A stretch of DNA of 64,000 bases. It comes from Tridacna crocea. Its lineage: Eukaryota; Mollusca; Bivalvia; Cardiida; Cardiidae. The stretch covers positions 33,290,296-33,354,295 of the forward strand of contig OX031068.1 in assembly GCA_943736015.1 (NCBI GenBank). The letters run 5' to 3'. Made by a program: the position numbers and the translations under genes. Under the pieces are notes generated by a model. The model did not search any database. It had not been told where the DNA came from and worked only from the letters and a program-made list of their open reading frames with translations. Positions 1 through 10,443 of this stretch are shown piece by piece (position 1 is the stretch's first letter; each line of letters begins with the position of its first letter).

Positions 1-270
1 CCAGACCCCCGGTCCCCACCTCTGGATCCGCCCATGTAGACATTTGTTAATAATCTTTTTCTATAATTTATCTCTTTACATTTGACTCTTTCATTAATCA
101 ACAGACTAGCATGTATTCATTTTTCACTGGGACCAGAGAAGAAACATTTTTCTTTGCTATCAAACAAAGAATGACGCTTTCTACTATAGCAACACGTGAG
201 AGGTAAGACTTGCACGCACGAAAAGTAGTCTGTTCCATGTGCTTCACAAAATTTGTGGTGGTGTGAGTCC

Positions 271-498
271 TTAACCTTTTACCACACAATGACAATGTTT
301 AACAACTTGGAGAAGAAGCCTTTTGAAAACATTGTGGGAAAAGGAGAAAATGCTGATAACCAGCATTTTCTCCTTTTCCCACATAGTTTTGAACCCTATC
401 AAAGGAAAATTGCATCATTTGAGCCACTTTGAAATTGTCGTCTGCATATGCTTTTAATTTGGAGAGGTCTAAAATATTGCCATGTGTTACAGGGTTAA
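271..498 (+). repeat. TTAA-hp element, full length
   Basis: TTAA ends, palindrome complete. This subtype carries GACAATGTTTAACAACTTGG at the left and GCATCATTTGAGCCACTTTG on the right arm. Confidence 0.85.
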
Positions 499-1085
499 CC
501 TGTATCCTGCAAAACATAAATTGTAGACGATTTTTCTTGGAACATAAATATTATTCTGCTAAATCTCTTCATAATGAAATAGGTTTATATACCAGAGCGG
601 GGTGTGTAAAGCAAGATCAGACTGCATTTATGTGCAGGCTGATCCTGTTTGACATTCTCAGCTAAGTTCATGCATTGTCTTAAACTGCAGGACAAATGCT
701 AGCAACATTGTGACTTATCCCTTATACTGCTAAAGAGATTTAATAAAACTTAAAAGCTATTTCAAACTTTTTCTCTTATTTTTGTGAAAAAAATATGTTT
801 GATGTGTAGATACACTTTCTGCGAAAGATTCTTGAGGCACACTTGGCAACCTAAGGATAAAAAGCTTTAACACATACAAAGTCAAAACAGTGGCCTGCAG
901 TGCCCTACAAAAACTACTTCTCAAAAAAGTTTGGCAAAAGGAGTGATGTTGCCTTTAGCTACACTGTTTTCATACCCATTGATGTATCATAAATTATCAT
1001 TATTAATGTTGAGTTTCAGAATCTGTATTTTACATTAGTGTTTTCAAAGTAAGCTGCCGCAAAATACATTCTAAATGGTAAGGTG
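499..1085. other. Intergenic or intronic stretch, mostly featureless
   Basis: Only a weak copy of the AAGATCAGACTGCA hairpin family (about 605-655) is seen. No exon-like signal was found. Confidence 0.5.
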
Positions 1086-1314
1086 TTATCCCTTAAATGC
1101 ACAGTGTCGACTTTTAACAACATGGGTTAAGAAAGCTTCTGAAAACATTGCAGGAAAAGGAGAAAATGTTGGTAACTAGCATTTTCTCCTTTTCCCATAA
1201 TGTTTTCTACCCTAGCAAAAAACATATACAACATTTGAGCCACACCGAAATTGTCTTTTGCAAATGCTTTCAATTTAAACAATACTAAAATTTTGTCATC
1301 TGGTAAAGGGTTAA
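1086..1314 (+). repeat. TTAA-hp element, full length, diverged left end
   Basis: The left end is TTATCCCTTAAATGCAC and the right end GGTAAAGGGTTAA. The palindrome has a few mismatches. Confidence 0.75.
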
Positions 1315-1481
1315 AACCCAGTGTTATTATAGCAATAAGTTTTTAAATAGGCAGGCTGTACTAAATGGGCATTGCACATAATGGGATAAATTTGTATGAG
1401 GGCAATTTTGAAGTAACAACTTGCCGGTAGTCTTCAATTTTCAGATATGTTTGCTCTGTAACTCTCTGTCAGTAGAAACAG

Positions 1482-1695
1482 TTAACTCTTTCCCAAACAA
1501 GCCCTGTAGGAGAAGGCTTTTGAAAACATTGTTGGAAAAAGAGAAAATGCTGGTAACCATCATTTTCTCCTGTTCCCACAATGTTTTCTTCCCCATCCAA
1601 AACAAAAATCATCATTTCAGTTACAATGAATTTGTTGTCTGCAAATCCTTTCAATTTGGACACGTCCAAATTTTTGTCGTTTGATAAAGAGTTAA
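1482..1695 (+). repeat. TTAA-hp element
   Basis: The left end TTAACTCTTTCCCAAACAAG is subtype-C-like; the core and right arm are of main type A. A short deletion follows AAGCCCTG. Confidence 0.8.
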
Positions 1696-2086
1696 GATTA
1701 TGTGAAAGTTTACGACAAATTCATAGCTCAGATAAAAACAGCTACTGGCTTGGTCCACATGTGTGTGGAGAAGGTCCTTGTTTTTGTGGTTTAAAAACCA
1801 ACCACTTAGGCTTTTTTTCTATGCTTGTGAATGATCTGCCATTTCTTCAATAACACCGTTCTTTTATTTTTTCTGGTCTCATACCTTTAACCTTGATTAG
1901 CTTAATTCCAATGTACTTATTTTTCATACAAATATGCATGCTAAATGACCACAGCTGATGATATGCCATTAAACAACATTCATTCATTTTGTTCATTTAG
2001 GAATTTGTTTGTTGCTTGCTAAGTTTCATGTCTGTCCAAGGTATTTTAACTTTCTCCTCCTCGAATAATTCTGTCATAGACAATAT
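1696..2086. other. Unannotated intronic/upstream stretch
   Basis: No repeat or exon was recognised here. Confidence 0.4.
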
Positions 2087-2278
2087 TTTACTCTTACCAC
2101 ACAATCCCGACTTTTAACAACCCTGAAAGAGAAGACTTGAAAACATTGTGGGAAAAAGAGAAAATGCTGGTTACCCTATCAAAGGCAGAAATTATCATTT
2201 TAGCAACATTTTATTTGTTTTCTGCAAATGCTTTCAAATTGGTTGTGTAAAAATATTTGTTGTTTGGTGAAGGGTTAA
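2087..2278 (+). repeat. TTAA-hp element lacking the right palindrome arm
   Basis: The sequence runs from GAAAATGCTGG directly into the CCCTATCAAAGG segment, so half the hairpin is deleted. Confidence 0.75.
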
Positions 2279-2319
2279 GTCTAGCAAAGGACTAAGTGTT
2301 GAAGTCAAAGAACTCAAAA

Positions 2320-2395
2320 GCATATCGTCGGTTTACATGTACTTCCAAAACCTCGTAACTACAGCTTGTAACAAAGAAGAAAACCGACGATATGC
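2320..2395. repeat. Stand-alone inverted repeat, 15-bp arms
   Basis: GCATATCGTCGGTTT at 2320-2334 and its exact reverse complement at 2381-2395 enclose a 46-bp loop. No related sequence was noticed elsewhere in the window. Confidence 0.7.
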
Positions 2396-2424
2396 AGGCA
2401 ACAAAGTAATTTAGCTCAAAAGAT

Positions 2425-2500
2425 GGAGTAGAAAACATTGTAGAAAAAAAGAGAAATTGCAGGTTATCAGCATTTTCTCCTTATCCAGCAATGTTTTCAA
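2425..2500. repeat. TTAA-hp palindrome fragment
   Basis: Only the hairpin core (AAACATTGTAG...CAATGTTT) is recognisable, with an imperfect centre. Confidence 0.6.
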
Positions 2501-2602
2501 ACATTTTTTTTTTGTGTGTGTGTGTGTGCAGTCTGATCAGGATCCATATTAAGAACCACCAACATGACCTGGTTTTGTTTCCATTTGACCTTTATTGTCA
2601 CT

Positions 2603-2812
2603 TTAACCCTTTTGACGCCCCTGAGAAAGAAGCCTTTTGAAAACACTGTGGGAAAAGGAGAAAATGCTGGTAACCAGCATTTTCTCCTTTTCCCACAGCG
2701 TTTTCTACCCTTTCCAGAACAAATTTCAATTTTTCAGTCACCCTTATTTTGTCGTCTGCAAATGCTTTCAATTTGGACCACTTTAAAATTTTGTTGTGTG
2801 GTAAAGAGTTAA
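2603..2812 (+). repeat. TTAA-hp element with short left-end deletion
   Basis: The left end reads TTAACCCTTTTGACGCCCC, so the ACCACACAATCCC segment is missing. The rest is intact. Confidence 0.85.
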
Positions 2813-2882
2813 GCTAATCAGAAGTTGTGTTACCTTCAAATTCTTTTGAAAATAAGACTAGGAATGTTTTTTTGTATGGTAT

Positions 2883-3062
2883 TTAACTCTCTACCAAACA
2901 ATGTAAATTTATATGCAAATTGGAAACATTTGAAGACAACATAATTTAGGTGACTCAAAAATTGAAATTTGTTTTCTGAAGGGTAGCAAACATTGCGGGA
3001 AAAGGAGAAAATGCATCTATCTTGGGGTTGAAAAAACCAGGAATTGTTTGGTAAAGGCTTAA
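2883..3062 (-). repeat. TTAA-hp element, half-hairpin
   Basis: Minus orientation. The palindrome stops after GGAGAAAATGC and jumps to the terminal segment. Its right-hand TTAA (3059-3062) is shared with the next element. Confidence 0.75.
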
Positions 3063-3287
3063 GCCATTACCACACAATACCTACTTTTGACGCCCATGAG
3101 AAAGAAGCCTTTTGAAAACACTGAGGGAAAAGGAGAAAATGCTGGTAACCAGCATTTTCTCCTTTTCCCGCAGTATTTTCTACCCTTCCCAGCGCAAATT
3201 TCAATATTTCAGTCACCCTTATTTTGTGGTCTGCAAATGCTTTCAGTTTGAACCAGTCTAAAGTTATGTTGTGTGGTAAAGAGTTAC
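3059..3287 (+). repeat. TTAA-hp element, abutting its neighbour
   Basis: It starts at the TTAA that ends the preceding element (GGCTTAAGCC). Full palindrome; the right end has mutated to GAGTTAC. Confidence 0.85.
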
Positions 3288-3383
3288 ATGCATTTGAATC
3301 AATATCATGCTATTTCAAAGTATGGAAATTATTGTGAAGATGGCAATCTGTCATTGTATCTTTGGTCCAAGTGTTAGTCACTA

Positions 3384-3612
3384 TTAACTCATTACCAAAC
3401 GGCAATATCTAAGGCTTGTCCAAATCGTAAGCATTTGCAGACGAGAAAATAAAAGTAACTGAAAATTTGAAATGTATATTGAGAAGGGTAGAAAACATTG
3501 TGGGAAAAGGAGAAAATGCTGGTTACCAGCATTTTCTCCTTTTCCCACAATGTTTTCTAAAGGCTTCTTTCTCAGGGGCGTCAAAAGTAGGGTTTGTGGG
3601 GTAATGGGTTAA
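3384..3612 (-). repeat. TTAA-hp element, full length
   Basis: Complete minus copy with a GGTAATGGGTTAA end variant (CATTACC in place of CTTTACC). Confidence 0.88.
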
Positions 3613-3794
3613 TTTCGAAACTAGGTCAAAACCTACCAGATAGCTGTCTTTTAATTTTTTTCCTGATTGTAAAAGCGACTAACATATCACCCGACCTTAC
3701 AAAAACAGACTATTATCTCCACAATCTTTTCCATAATTTTAAATGGTACAATTAAGATTTAAATGCATTATTACAATCTGCATTGATTTTTTGG

Positions 3795-3890
3795 CATTTA
3801 CAGAGCCTTTAACCAATTGGTTTAGCCAATCAGGAGATGTGTTACTTTCTAAAAGCAGAATTAGATTGAATGAAATAAGAAATGATTTAT
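3795..3890. repeat. Fragment of the ACCAACCATTCTTAAG hairpin family
   Basis: TTTAGCCAATCAGGAGATGT and following sequence match the central part of the elements at 14095-14292 and 18305-18510. A second fragment sits at about 2813-2870. Confidence 0.5.
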
Positions 3891-3941
3891 GATGGACCTT
3901 GGTGAAGTTTTTTCAGAAGCAGTCATCTAAAATGATTAAGT

Positions 3942-4168
3942 TTTACCCATTACTAAATGACAAAATTTTAGATTTGTCCAAATTGAAAACATTTGCAGAC
4001 AACAATTTCATTGTGGCTCAGATAGAGCAACTTTTCTTTGAGAGGGTAGAAAACATTGTGGAAAAGGAGAAAATGCTGGTTACCAGCATTTTCTCCTTTT
4101 CTCACAATGTTTTCTAAAGGTTTTTACCTAAGGTCGTTAAAAGTTGGCATTGTGCAGTAAAAGGTTAA
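3942..4168 (-). repeat. TTAA-hp element, full length
   Basis: Minus copy of the subtype with TTTGAGAGGGTAG. The left TTAA has decayed to TTTA. Confidence 0.82.
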
Positions 4169-4314
4169 GTTGTATTTCTTATTTCACAATCAGTGTACAT
4201 TTGACAGAATGATTTGATTTAATATTTTGTAATAATCTTAATAAAATTTATCTCACAGAATACTTCATACATTACATCTATCAATTTTCATATGGTTTGC
4301 AATACCTGAAAATG

Positions 4315-4500
4315 GGTATTTGGATATTTGTGTGAAGTGTCGCTTTGGATCAGCCTGTGCAGTCTGCTCAGGTTAATCTGAGACAGCACTGTAAGACTAC
4401 ATTAGACTTTTTGCTGCAGTAGACTGGCTAAAAACAGAAAATTACATAGAAACAGAAAGTACTGTTTCAGATTAGCTTGGGTAGGACTGCACTGGATGAT
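4315..4500. repeat. GATCAGCCTGTGCAGTC hairpin element
   Basis: Imperfect inverted-repeat MITE with AGTGTCGCTTTGGATCAGCC at the left and a central ACTACATTAGAC segment. Relatives are at 17930-18145 and 37635-37830. I associate the family with heterodont bivalve genomes (from memory). Confidence 0.6.
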
Positions 4501-4511
4501 CAGACAACACT

Positions 4512-4740
4512 TTATCCCATTACCATTCAGACCCTACTTTTTACGACCCTGAGAAAGAAGCCTTTAGAAAACACTGTGGGAAAAGTAGAAAATGCTGGAA
4601 TCCAGCATTTTCTCCCTTTCCCACACTGTTTTCAACCCTTCATAAAACAAATTTCAAATTTTCAGTCACCTTTATTTTGTCGTCTGCAAATGCTTTCGAT
4701 TTGGACAAACCTTAAATATTGTTGTTTGATAAAGGGTTAT
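4512..4740 (+). repeat. TTAA-hp element, full length
   Basis: Ends TTATCCC and AAGGGTTAT. The palindrome centre is CTGGAATCCAG, a symmetric variant of CTGGTAACCAG. Confidence 0.83.
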
Positions 4741-4893
4741 GCAAATGTCTGATTGTCCCTTTTTTGCATACTGCAGGCCATAATATTATGGACTTGCAGT
4801 TTCAAGATCATTGATGCTTTGTATTTAGTCATTATTTTAGATACTACTGCATATATATTAACAATTAATCAAAATCTCATAATCTCAACACAG

Positions 4894-4993
4894 ACGAGTT
4901 CTACAAGCAATGCACCAGGCCAAAATAGAAGAAACCATTGCACAAGCTCGAGCCTTGCGGAAGGCTATGAAGAGTGGGAAAATGGCTGCAAAG
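4894..4993 (+). CDS. ITPR-like: ITPR-like exon 1 of window: basic helical cytosolic segment
   Basis: The acceptor is ...caacacag and the donor gtaaca. The first base completes a codon from an exon outside the window; 33 codons follow (RVLQAMHQAKIEETIAQ...KMAAK) and end in phase 0. The segment is a basic amphipathic helix. It plausibly matches the region around FYDRMKVAQQEIKATV just before the RIH-associated domain of IP3 receptors, though that match is weak. No upstream exon was found in bases 1-4893, which hold only repeats. Confidence 0.75.
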
Positions 4994-5016
4994 GTAACAC
5001 TTGTAACTTACAATAA

Positions 5017-5354
5017 TTGGTTTACATTTTTTACATTTTGCCAATGAAGAATGGTTTGTCTTTCCATAGACATAACTTGGCTTCTTTCCTAGTGTTCCCA
5101 ACCATAGATATTATTGTCTTCTTCTTTTCCAAGTTTTTAAACAGTTTGGCTGAAATTTGGTGTAAGAATTCCTGCAGTAAGAACTTGATCATTAGCAATT
5201 CTCATAATTATATACTTGGTTTACAAATGGAGGAGTTATAACTGCTTGACTTTTTAGCTGGGCAGTTTTTAAAGAAGAACAGGAGTTATTGTTATAGCTG
5301 TGGCATCATCATCATGTAAAAACTTGATAGTGACTTCAAACTAGGACAAGTTGT
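5017..5354. other. Intron 1, unrecognised stretch
   Basis: Nothing identifiable apart from an open frame that continues past exon 1 by chance. Confidence 0.4.
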
Positions 5355-5495
5355 CATCTAAGGCTTCTTCTTTTCTCATGATGTTTTCTGGCCTGTCAAA
5401 AAGAAATCACACTATTTGGGAAACATTTAAGTTGTCACCTTTGAATGTCTTCAGTTTGGAAAAGTCTAAAATTCTGTTGTTTGGTAAAGAATTAA
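5355..5495 (+). repeat. TTAA-hp right half
   Basis: Only the right arm and right end (TTGTTTGGTAAAGAATTAA) remain. Confidence 0.65.
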
Positions 5496-5515
5496 TCCAA
5501 CCCTGAGACTTTCAC

Positions 5516-5753
5516 TTAATTCCGATTTTCAATTATCCTAAGGAATAAACCTTTTGAGAATATTGTGAGAAATGAGAAATGGAAAAAATGCTTTGTAACC
5601 AGCATTTTCTTCTTTTCTCACAATGTTTTCTAGCCTTTCTAGTCTTTCTAAAACAAATCACACAGATTCTGATACATTTATTATATCTCCTCTAAATACC
5701 TTTAATGGAAATATTGGAATAAGCCCAAAATTTTGTTGTTTGGGAAAGTGTAA
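5516..5753 (+). repeat. TTAA-hp element, old and diverged
   Basis: The hairpin is weakened (AAAAAATGCTTTGTAACCAGC). The right end is TTGGGAAAGTGTAAC. Confidence 0.65.
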
Positions 5754-5892
5754 CATGACAAAATGTTGAACATGCTGCTAATGAGGAAGCATGAAGGATC
5801 CATAGATTGGCAAATTTACTAGTATAAAAATTTCTTGATGGTTGGTGAAACTACTATGCAGTTTTGTAATTTGTTTTTTTGTGTGTGTGCAG

Positions 5893-5997
5893 ACAGTTGC
5901 CATGATGAACAAAAATATGCTGTCCTCGATGGCATCGATGAGAAAGTCACTGGCTAGTCTACATTCAAACAGACCTGGGTCTAAAAACAGTAAACTG
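5893..5997 (+). CDS. ITPR-like: ITPR-like exon 2: Ser/Met-rich linker
   Basis: A (TG)n-rich acceptor tract ends gtgcag, and the donor is gtgagt. The exon has 35 codons, phase 0 to 0, beginning TVAMMNKNMLSSMASMRKS and ending GSKNSKL. It looks like a disordered basic/serine linker. No catalytic or binding motif is visible. Placement rests on clean splice sites and uninterrupted phase with its neighbours. Confidence 0.72.
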
Positions 5998-6130
5998 GTG
6001 AGTATCTTTACCCATTAAGTTTTAAAAAACCCCAATAGCCATCTTCAGTGGAGAATAAAACCTAGGTTGTAATGCCCATTTTGTGCAGTCTGATCTTGAT
6101 CTAAACTAGCTGTAAAGGCAATTGATGTGC

Positions 6131-6912
6131 TTTTTATACACCAGTCGAAGACGGGACATATTATGGGATCACCCGTGGCCTGCGGGCGTCCGGGCGGGCA
6201 GGCGGGTGGGCGGCGTCCAGTTCTTTGTCCGGAGCATAGCTCCAAAACTATACAAGCTAGGGTTATGAAATTTCATGGGTGGATAGATCTCATTGAGGGG
6301 GAGTGCAGTGCACAGAAATCATAACTCTTGCTCGCTTAATTTTTCAGTTATTGCCCTTTGTTGTTTTTCATACTTGAATTTTGTCCGGAGCATATCTCCA
6401 AAACTATACTAGCTACGGTTATGAAATTTTATGGGTGGATAGATCTTATCGAGGGAGAGTGCAGTGCACAAGAATCATAACTCTTGCTTGCTTAATTTTT
6501 GAGTTCTTTCCCATTGTTGTTTTTCATACTTGAATTTTGTCCGGAGCATATCTTCAGAACTATAGAAGCTAGGGATATGAAATTTCATGGGTGGATAGAT
6601 CTCACCGAGGGGGAGTGCAGTGCACAGGAATCATAATCTTGCTTGCTTAATTTTTGAGTTATTGCCCTTTGTTGTTTTTCATACTTGAATTTTGTCTGAA
6701 GCATATCTCCAGAACTATACTAGCTAGGATTATAGGTGGATAGATCTCATCGATGGGGAGTGCAGTGCACAGGAATCACAACTCTTGCTTGCTTAATTTT
6801 TGAGTTATTGCCCTTTGTTGTTTTTCATACTTGAATTTTGTCTGGTGCATGCCCCAGCTTTACAACTTGGGGTAAGACGGGCGTATCTTGCGACAATTTG
6901 CCGCTCTTGTTA
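6131..6912. repeat. Element with about four tandem ~157-bp units
   Basis: A TATACACCAGTCGAAGACGG head and a C/G-rich (GGGCGGGC) stretch are followed by tandem units, each with TTTTGTCCGGAGCATATCTC, AAATTTCATGGGTGGATAG, GAGTGCAGTGCACAG and TTTTTGAGTTATTGCCC. The tail is GACGGGCGTATCTTGCG...GCCGCTCTTGTT. A longer sister copy is at 27500-29059. Confidence 0.85.
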
Positions 6913-7540
6913 TCGACTGTAAAAATGGATGTTATCACGAGTCTAAAATTTTGCGAACAACAAAATACTGACATTACATGTTTTAATGTTTGGATGAGAA
7001 TTATTACCATTATCATTCAGTTTAACATTCTCTGTCATGAAAAGTATTTAAATTTGCAAATTGGCAGTATAAACTGCCTCTTAGCTGGTACTCAGGTCGA
7101 TTTTGATGAAAGCACTCATTGATGTTGACAAGGGTCCTAGTCAATTGCTCCTACATGATCCAGTGTCTAGGTAAAATATACCATAGCTTAACTGAATTTT
7201 ACGCTGGCAGATACATGTACCTTCTTAGTTTTTATGAATATGCGAAAACCGCGAAGATTTCCATGACACAAACTTTCTGGTTTTACGGTATTTGCTTTGA
7301 TAAAATTACTGTTGTGAGCTAATAAATGAGCAATACGGTGTGCTTTTCTTGACAGTAGGGTCAAACTTGATCTTCCCTATCAGAGGGAACAACAGTTCAT
7401 TTGTGTGAAGTTTACAATTCTTGTTTGCAGATGTTTCCAAATTCACAGAGTCTAATACATGTTGTTTGGGAAAGGGTTTATTTGTAAAGGTTAAAAGATG
7501 TCATCCTACAAACAGTTACAGAAACTTTTTAATTTTTCAG
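6913..7540. other. Intron stretch before exon 3
   Basis: No repeat recognised. The open frame upstream of exon 3 (from 7421) is chance. Confidence 0.4.
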
Positions 7541-7711
7541 AGACTGCATCCCCCACCGAACACCACCCCTGGGGGTCTGACCATCCCTCACAAAAGTTTA
7601 CCCAATGGTATTGAGATGAAGCAGATTAAAGCTAGTCATGTGAGCTTTGGTAGTAGTGGATTACCAGGCAAAAACAAAGTCGGCCCAGCTATACCTGAAA
7701 TTGAAGTAGAG
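7541..7711 (+). CDS. ITPR-like: ITPR-like exon 3: Pro/Gly-rich linker
   Basis: The acceptor is aatttttcag and the donor gtaagt. It has 57 codons, phase 0 to 0. It starts RLHPPPNTTPGGLTIPHKS and ends GPAIPEIEVE. The composition (Pro, Gly, Ser, Lys) indicates a flexible linker in the modulatory region. It has no clear counterpart in the vertebrate receptors I can recall, where this zone is also poorly conserved and alternatively spliced. Confidence 0.75.
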
Positions 7712-7752
7712 GTAAGTAAGAATTATTCTGAGCCATGCTCTGGCAAAAAAGG

Positions 7753-7981
7753 TTAAATCTTTACCACACAGTCCCGACTTTTAATGGCCCTGAGAAAGAA
7801 GCCTCTATAAAACATTGTGGAAAAAGGAGAAAATGCCGATAACCAGCATTTTCTCCTTTTCCCACAAAATTTTCTACCCTATCAAAGTCAGAAATCATCA
7901 TATTACCAAGATTTGATTTGTTGTCTGGAGGTGCTTTGAATTTGGTCCAGTCCAAAAATTTGTCGTTTGATAAAGAATTAA
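7753..7981 (+). repeat. TTAA-hp element, first of a joined trio
   Basis: Full length. Its right TTAA (7978-7981) is also the left TTAA of the next, oppositely oriented element. Confidence 0.88.
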
Positions 7982-8205
7982 CTCTTTCTTTCCCTCGCAA
8001 GAAAACTTCAGACCGGTCAAAATTGAAAGCATTTGCAGACAATAAATTGATGTGACTGGAATATTGAAATTTGGTCTGGGAAGGGTAGAAAGGATTGTTG
8101 GAAAAGTAGAAAATGCTGGTTCGAACATTTTCTCTTCTTCCCACAGTTTTCAAAAGGCTTCTTTCCCAGGGTCATTGAAATTAGGAATTTTTGGTAAAGA
8201 GTTAA
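7978..8205 (-). repeat. TTAA-hp element, second of a joined trio
   Basis: Minus orientation. The centre has mutated to GCTGGTTCGAAC, which breaks hairpin symmetry. Both TTAA ends are shared with neighbours. Confidence 0.85.
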
Positions 8206-8431
8206 CCCTTTACCAAACAATCCCTGGTTTTATGACCCTGAAATAGAAGCCTTTTGAAAACATTGTGGAAAAAGGAGAAAATGCTGACAACCAGCATTTT
8301 CTCCTTTTCCTACAACGTTTTCTACCCTGCTGGAAACAAATTTCATTTTTTTAGTTATATTTATTTCGTCGTCTGCAAGACTGCTTTCAGTTTGGACCAG
8401 TCTAAAATTTTGTCATTCGGTAAAGATTTAA
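8202..8431 (+). repeat. TTAA-hp element, third of a joined trio
   Basis: Subtype with CAATCCCTGGTTTT at the left. It begins at TTAA 8202-8205 and has an intact palindrome. Confidence 0.87.
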
Positions 8432-8479
8432 ATACATCTTAATGATGCATTGAATTACACAAGTCATCACAAATTTACG

Positions 8480-8640
8480 AATGCATAAAATCCATTTTGT
8501 CTAACAATTATCAGACTCATGAGGCAGAATGGTTATCTGACATGCAAAAAAATTGACTGTCAGTAAGATGTTTCGATTTAGGCCAGTCTTCAACCTTGCA
8601 GGTTGACCTGGATTGATACTTTCTCCACTTTCATTACAAG
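8480..8640. repeat. CCATTTTGTCTAAC repeat family copy
   Basis: Shares AAATCCATTTTGTCTAACA, GGCAGAATGGTT and ATGCAAAAAA blocks with copies at 12695-12840, 22930-23092 and 42855-43020. It is a dispersed, probably non-autonomous element. Confidence 0.55.
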
Positions 8641-8700
8641 CCTTTTCACATAGTTTGGCTCATTGGCTGAGCTTGATGCCAGTTTCTACTTTAGCAAATT

Positions 8701-8911
8701 TTAAAACTCTTTTCCAAACAACAAACTTTTGGACTACACCATATTCAAGGCATCTAGAGACAACAAATCAAATCATGGTAATTTGGTAATTTCTGACTTT
8801 GATAGTAAAATATTGTGGGAAAAGGTGAAAATGCTGGTTACCAGCAGTTTCTCCTTTTCCCACAATATTTCTATAGGCTTCTTTCTCAGGGTCAATAAAA
8901 GTTGAGATTAA
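8701..8911 (-). repeat. TTAA-hp element, terminal part lost
   Basis: The palindrome is present (GCTGGTTACCAGCAGTTTCTCC). The right end is lost after GTTGAGATT. A further hairpin fragment follows at 8998-9065. Confidence 0.75.
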
Positions 8912-9179
8912 AAAAAATGCTAACATTTTATAAAGTAGCAGCAATAGCTTTTCACTGAAGGTGTTGATCGGAAATGTGTTGTGTGTATAATTGGTTTTAA
9001 TGATGGAAATTTTCTTTAAAAGAGTAGAAAACATTGTGGGGAAAAGGAAAAAATACTGGTGGCAAGTCCATAGATTTATAGACCTATAAAGATTCAGTAG
9101 GTAAAGAAACTTAGCAAAAAAATCATAGGGTCATAAGATAGTAAACTCTGTTAGAACAATTTTTGTTCTGAATTGCCAG

Positions 9180-9323
9180 AATGCTGATGATGAGGAGTTA
9201 GAGAAGATGATGCTAGAACAGATGGCTGATATGCCGGACCTAGAGTTCAAGGATGACGGGTATATTGAACTGGTTCTACGTATCTTGGGGCTTATGTGTG
9301 ACAATCAGCACTTCGGATTACAG
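9180..9323 (+). CDS. ITPR-like: ITPR-like exon 4: start of RIH-associated domain
   Basis: 48 codons, phase 0 to 0. Acceptor attgccag, donor gtataa. An acidic stretch (NADDEELEKMMLEQMAD) is followed by YIELVLRILGLMCDNQHFGLQ, which aligns with IP3R PILRFLQLLCENHNRDLQ at the start of the RIH-associated helical domain. In IP3 receptors this domain couples cytosolic ligand-binding changes to the transmembrane gate. Confidence 0.88.
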
Positions 9324-9530
9324 GTATAATTATATCTCTTTGTATATTTTACCCTTCAATTCTAGATCTGGAAAAATCTGGTTGGCTAAGTCATTTGTTG
9401 GGTTAGCTAATCAGAAGTTCTGTTACTTTCGAATTTAGAAAAATTTTAAGAATTAGACTTGGAATGCTCTGACAGAATGAATGGTTCTCAAATATTTTCA
9501 ATTTATATTTGTGAGAATTAGTAGTTTGGT

Positions 9531-9610
9531 TTAAGGCTTTACCATACAATCCCGAGTTTTAACAGCTCTGGCAGGTTAGATGATTGAAAAGGTTGTGGAA
9601 AAATTTTAAG
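9531..9610 (+). repeat. TTAA-hp left-end fragment
   Basis: TTAAGGCTTTACCATACAATC then decays after GGTTGTGGAAAA. Confidence 0.6.
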
Positions 9611-10125
9611 CATGCTCATTGTAAGGATCAAGATCAGTCTGCCTAGACTGGTCACAATTGAAACAAAGAAGCATAAATTTGTTGGAAAGGAAAAAAATAT
9701 TATCCTTGAACTGTATGGAAAAGATTAGGGAAAAGTAGCAACTGAATTGTAGAAGTGTTCATTTTCTCTGAGGTTTTTTTTTTTTCAAAGCTTTCCATTA
9801 AGAAAATGGTAAATGATGTGAATGTTAAGGATTTTTGAATTTGAAATACTATGTTTCACGAAGTTTTTCTAAAAAGAAGAGAAAAAAGTATTACCGTGCT
9901 GTTGTTGTTGTCTAAGGTATTTTCCCGTACAAGTGCTATGGCACTCCGTCTTTGAAGGATATTCTTCTTGCAGTTGAGAAGTTTTTTTCTTTATCTGTAC
10001 AGGGTAAATGAGTTACTAATATAACATTCAGGCTTAGCGATCAAACTTTTGTGTGACATTTATGTGCATGTGCTATATGTTGCTATATACAGATATCTGG
10101 CAGGCATAGATTGAAGTGGAGAGAA
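9611..10125. other. Intron 4 stretch
   Basis: Poly-T at 9774-9784. A weak AAGATCAGTCTGCC hairpin piece lies near 9630. Otherwise nothing was recognised. Confidence 0.4.
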
Positions 10126-10378
10126 AGAGTCGGATACATGGTAATCCGGGTACCAGACGCTACCTCCTTTTTGAATAGATTTCCTTGGTTCTTTTACATG
10201 CTCATTTTAAAGCACCGATACACTCAAGGCTACCTTTGGGTTTCTAACCAGTTCACATAGTGTTGGGTGGGAGACACAAAGTGTCTCTGAAAAATATCCT
10301 ATTGGACCAGGATGCGAACCCCAGACCTCTAGGTCAGAAGTCAAATGTGTTAACCTCTAGGCCACCGCTCCACCCATG
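10126..10378 (-). mobile_element. tRNA-derived SINE
   Basis: On the minus strand a tRNA-like head contains an A-box-like GTGGCCTAGAGG and a B-box-like GGGTTCGCATCC, followed by a non-tRNA body with an AGACACTTTGTGTCTCC hairpin. The structure fits a SINE, not a tRNA gene. Confidence 0.7.
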
Positions 10379-10443
10379 ACATATCAACATCTAAGTGTTG
10401 TGAAGTGTTGTACTTCATAGTTGGTTTCCTGTATAGTATTTTA

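Noticed and set aside
1..4893. Upstream exon preceding 4894.
   Set aside because: Exon 1 needs a preceding exon ending two bases into a codon, but no acceptor/donor pair with IP3R-like peptide was found; the region is MITEs and unrecognised sequence.
7761..8153. Open frames of 60-180 codons with recurrent 'NIVGKGENAGNQHFLLFPQCF'-like peptides, here and throughout the window.
   Set aside because: These are translations of the TTAA-hp palindrome. The same peptide appears in both orientations because of the hairpin; it is not a gene family.
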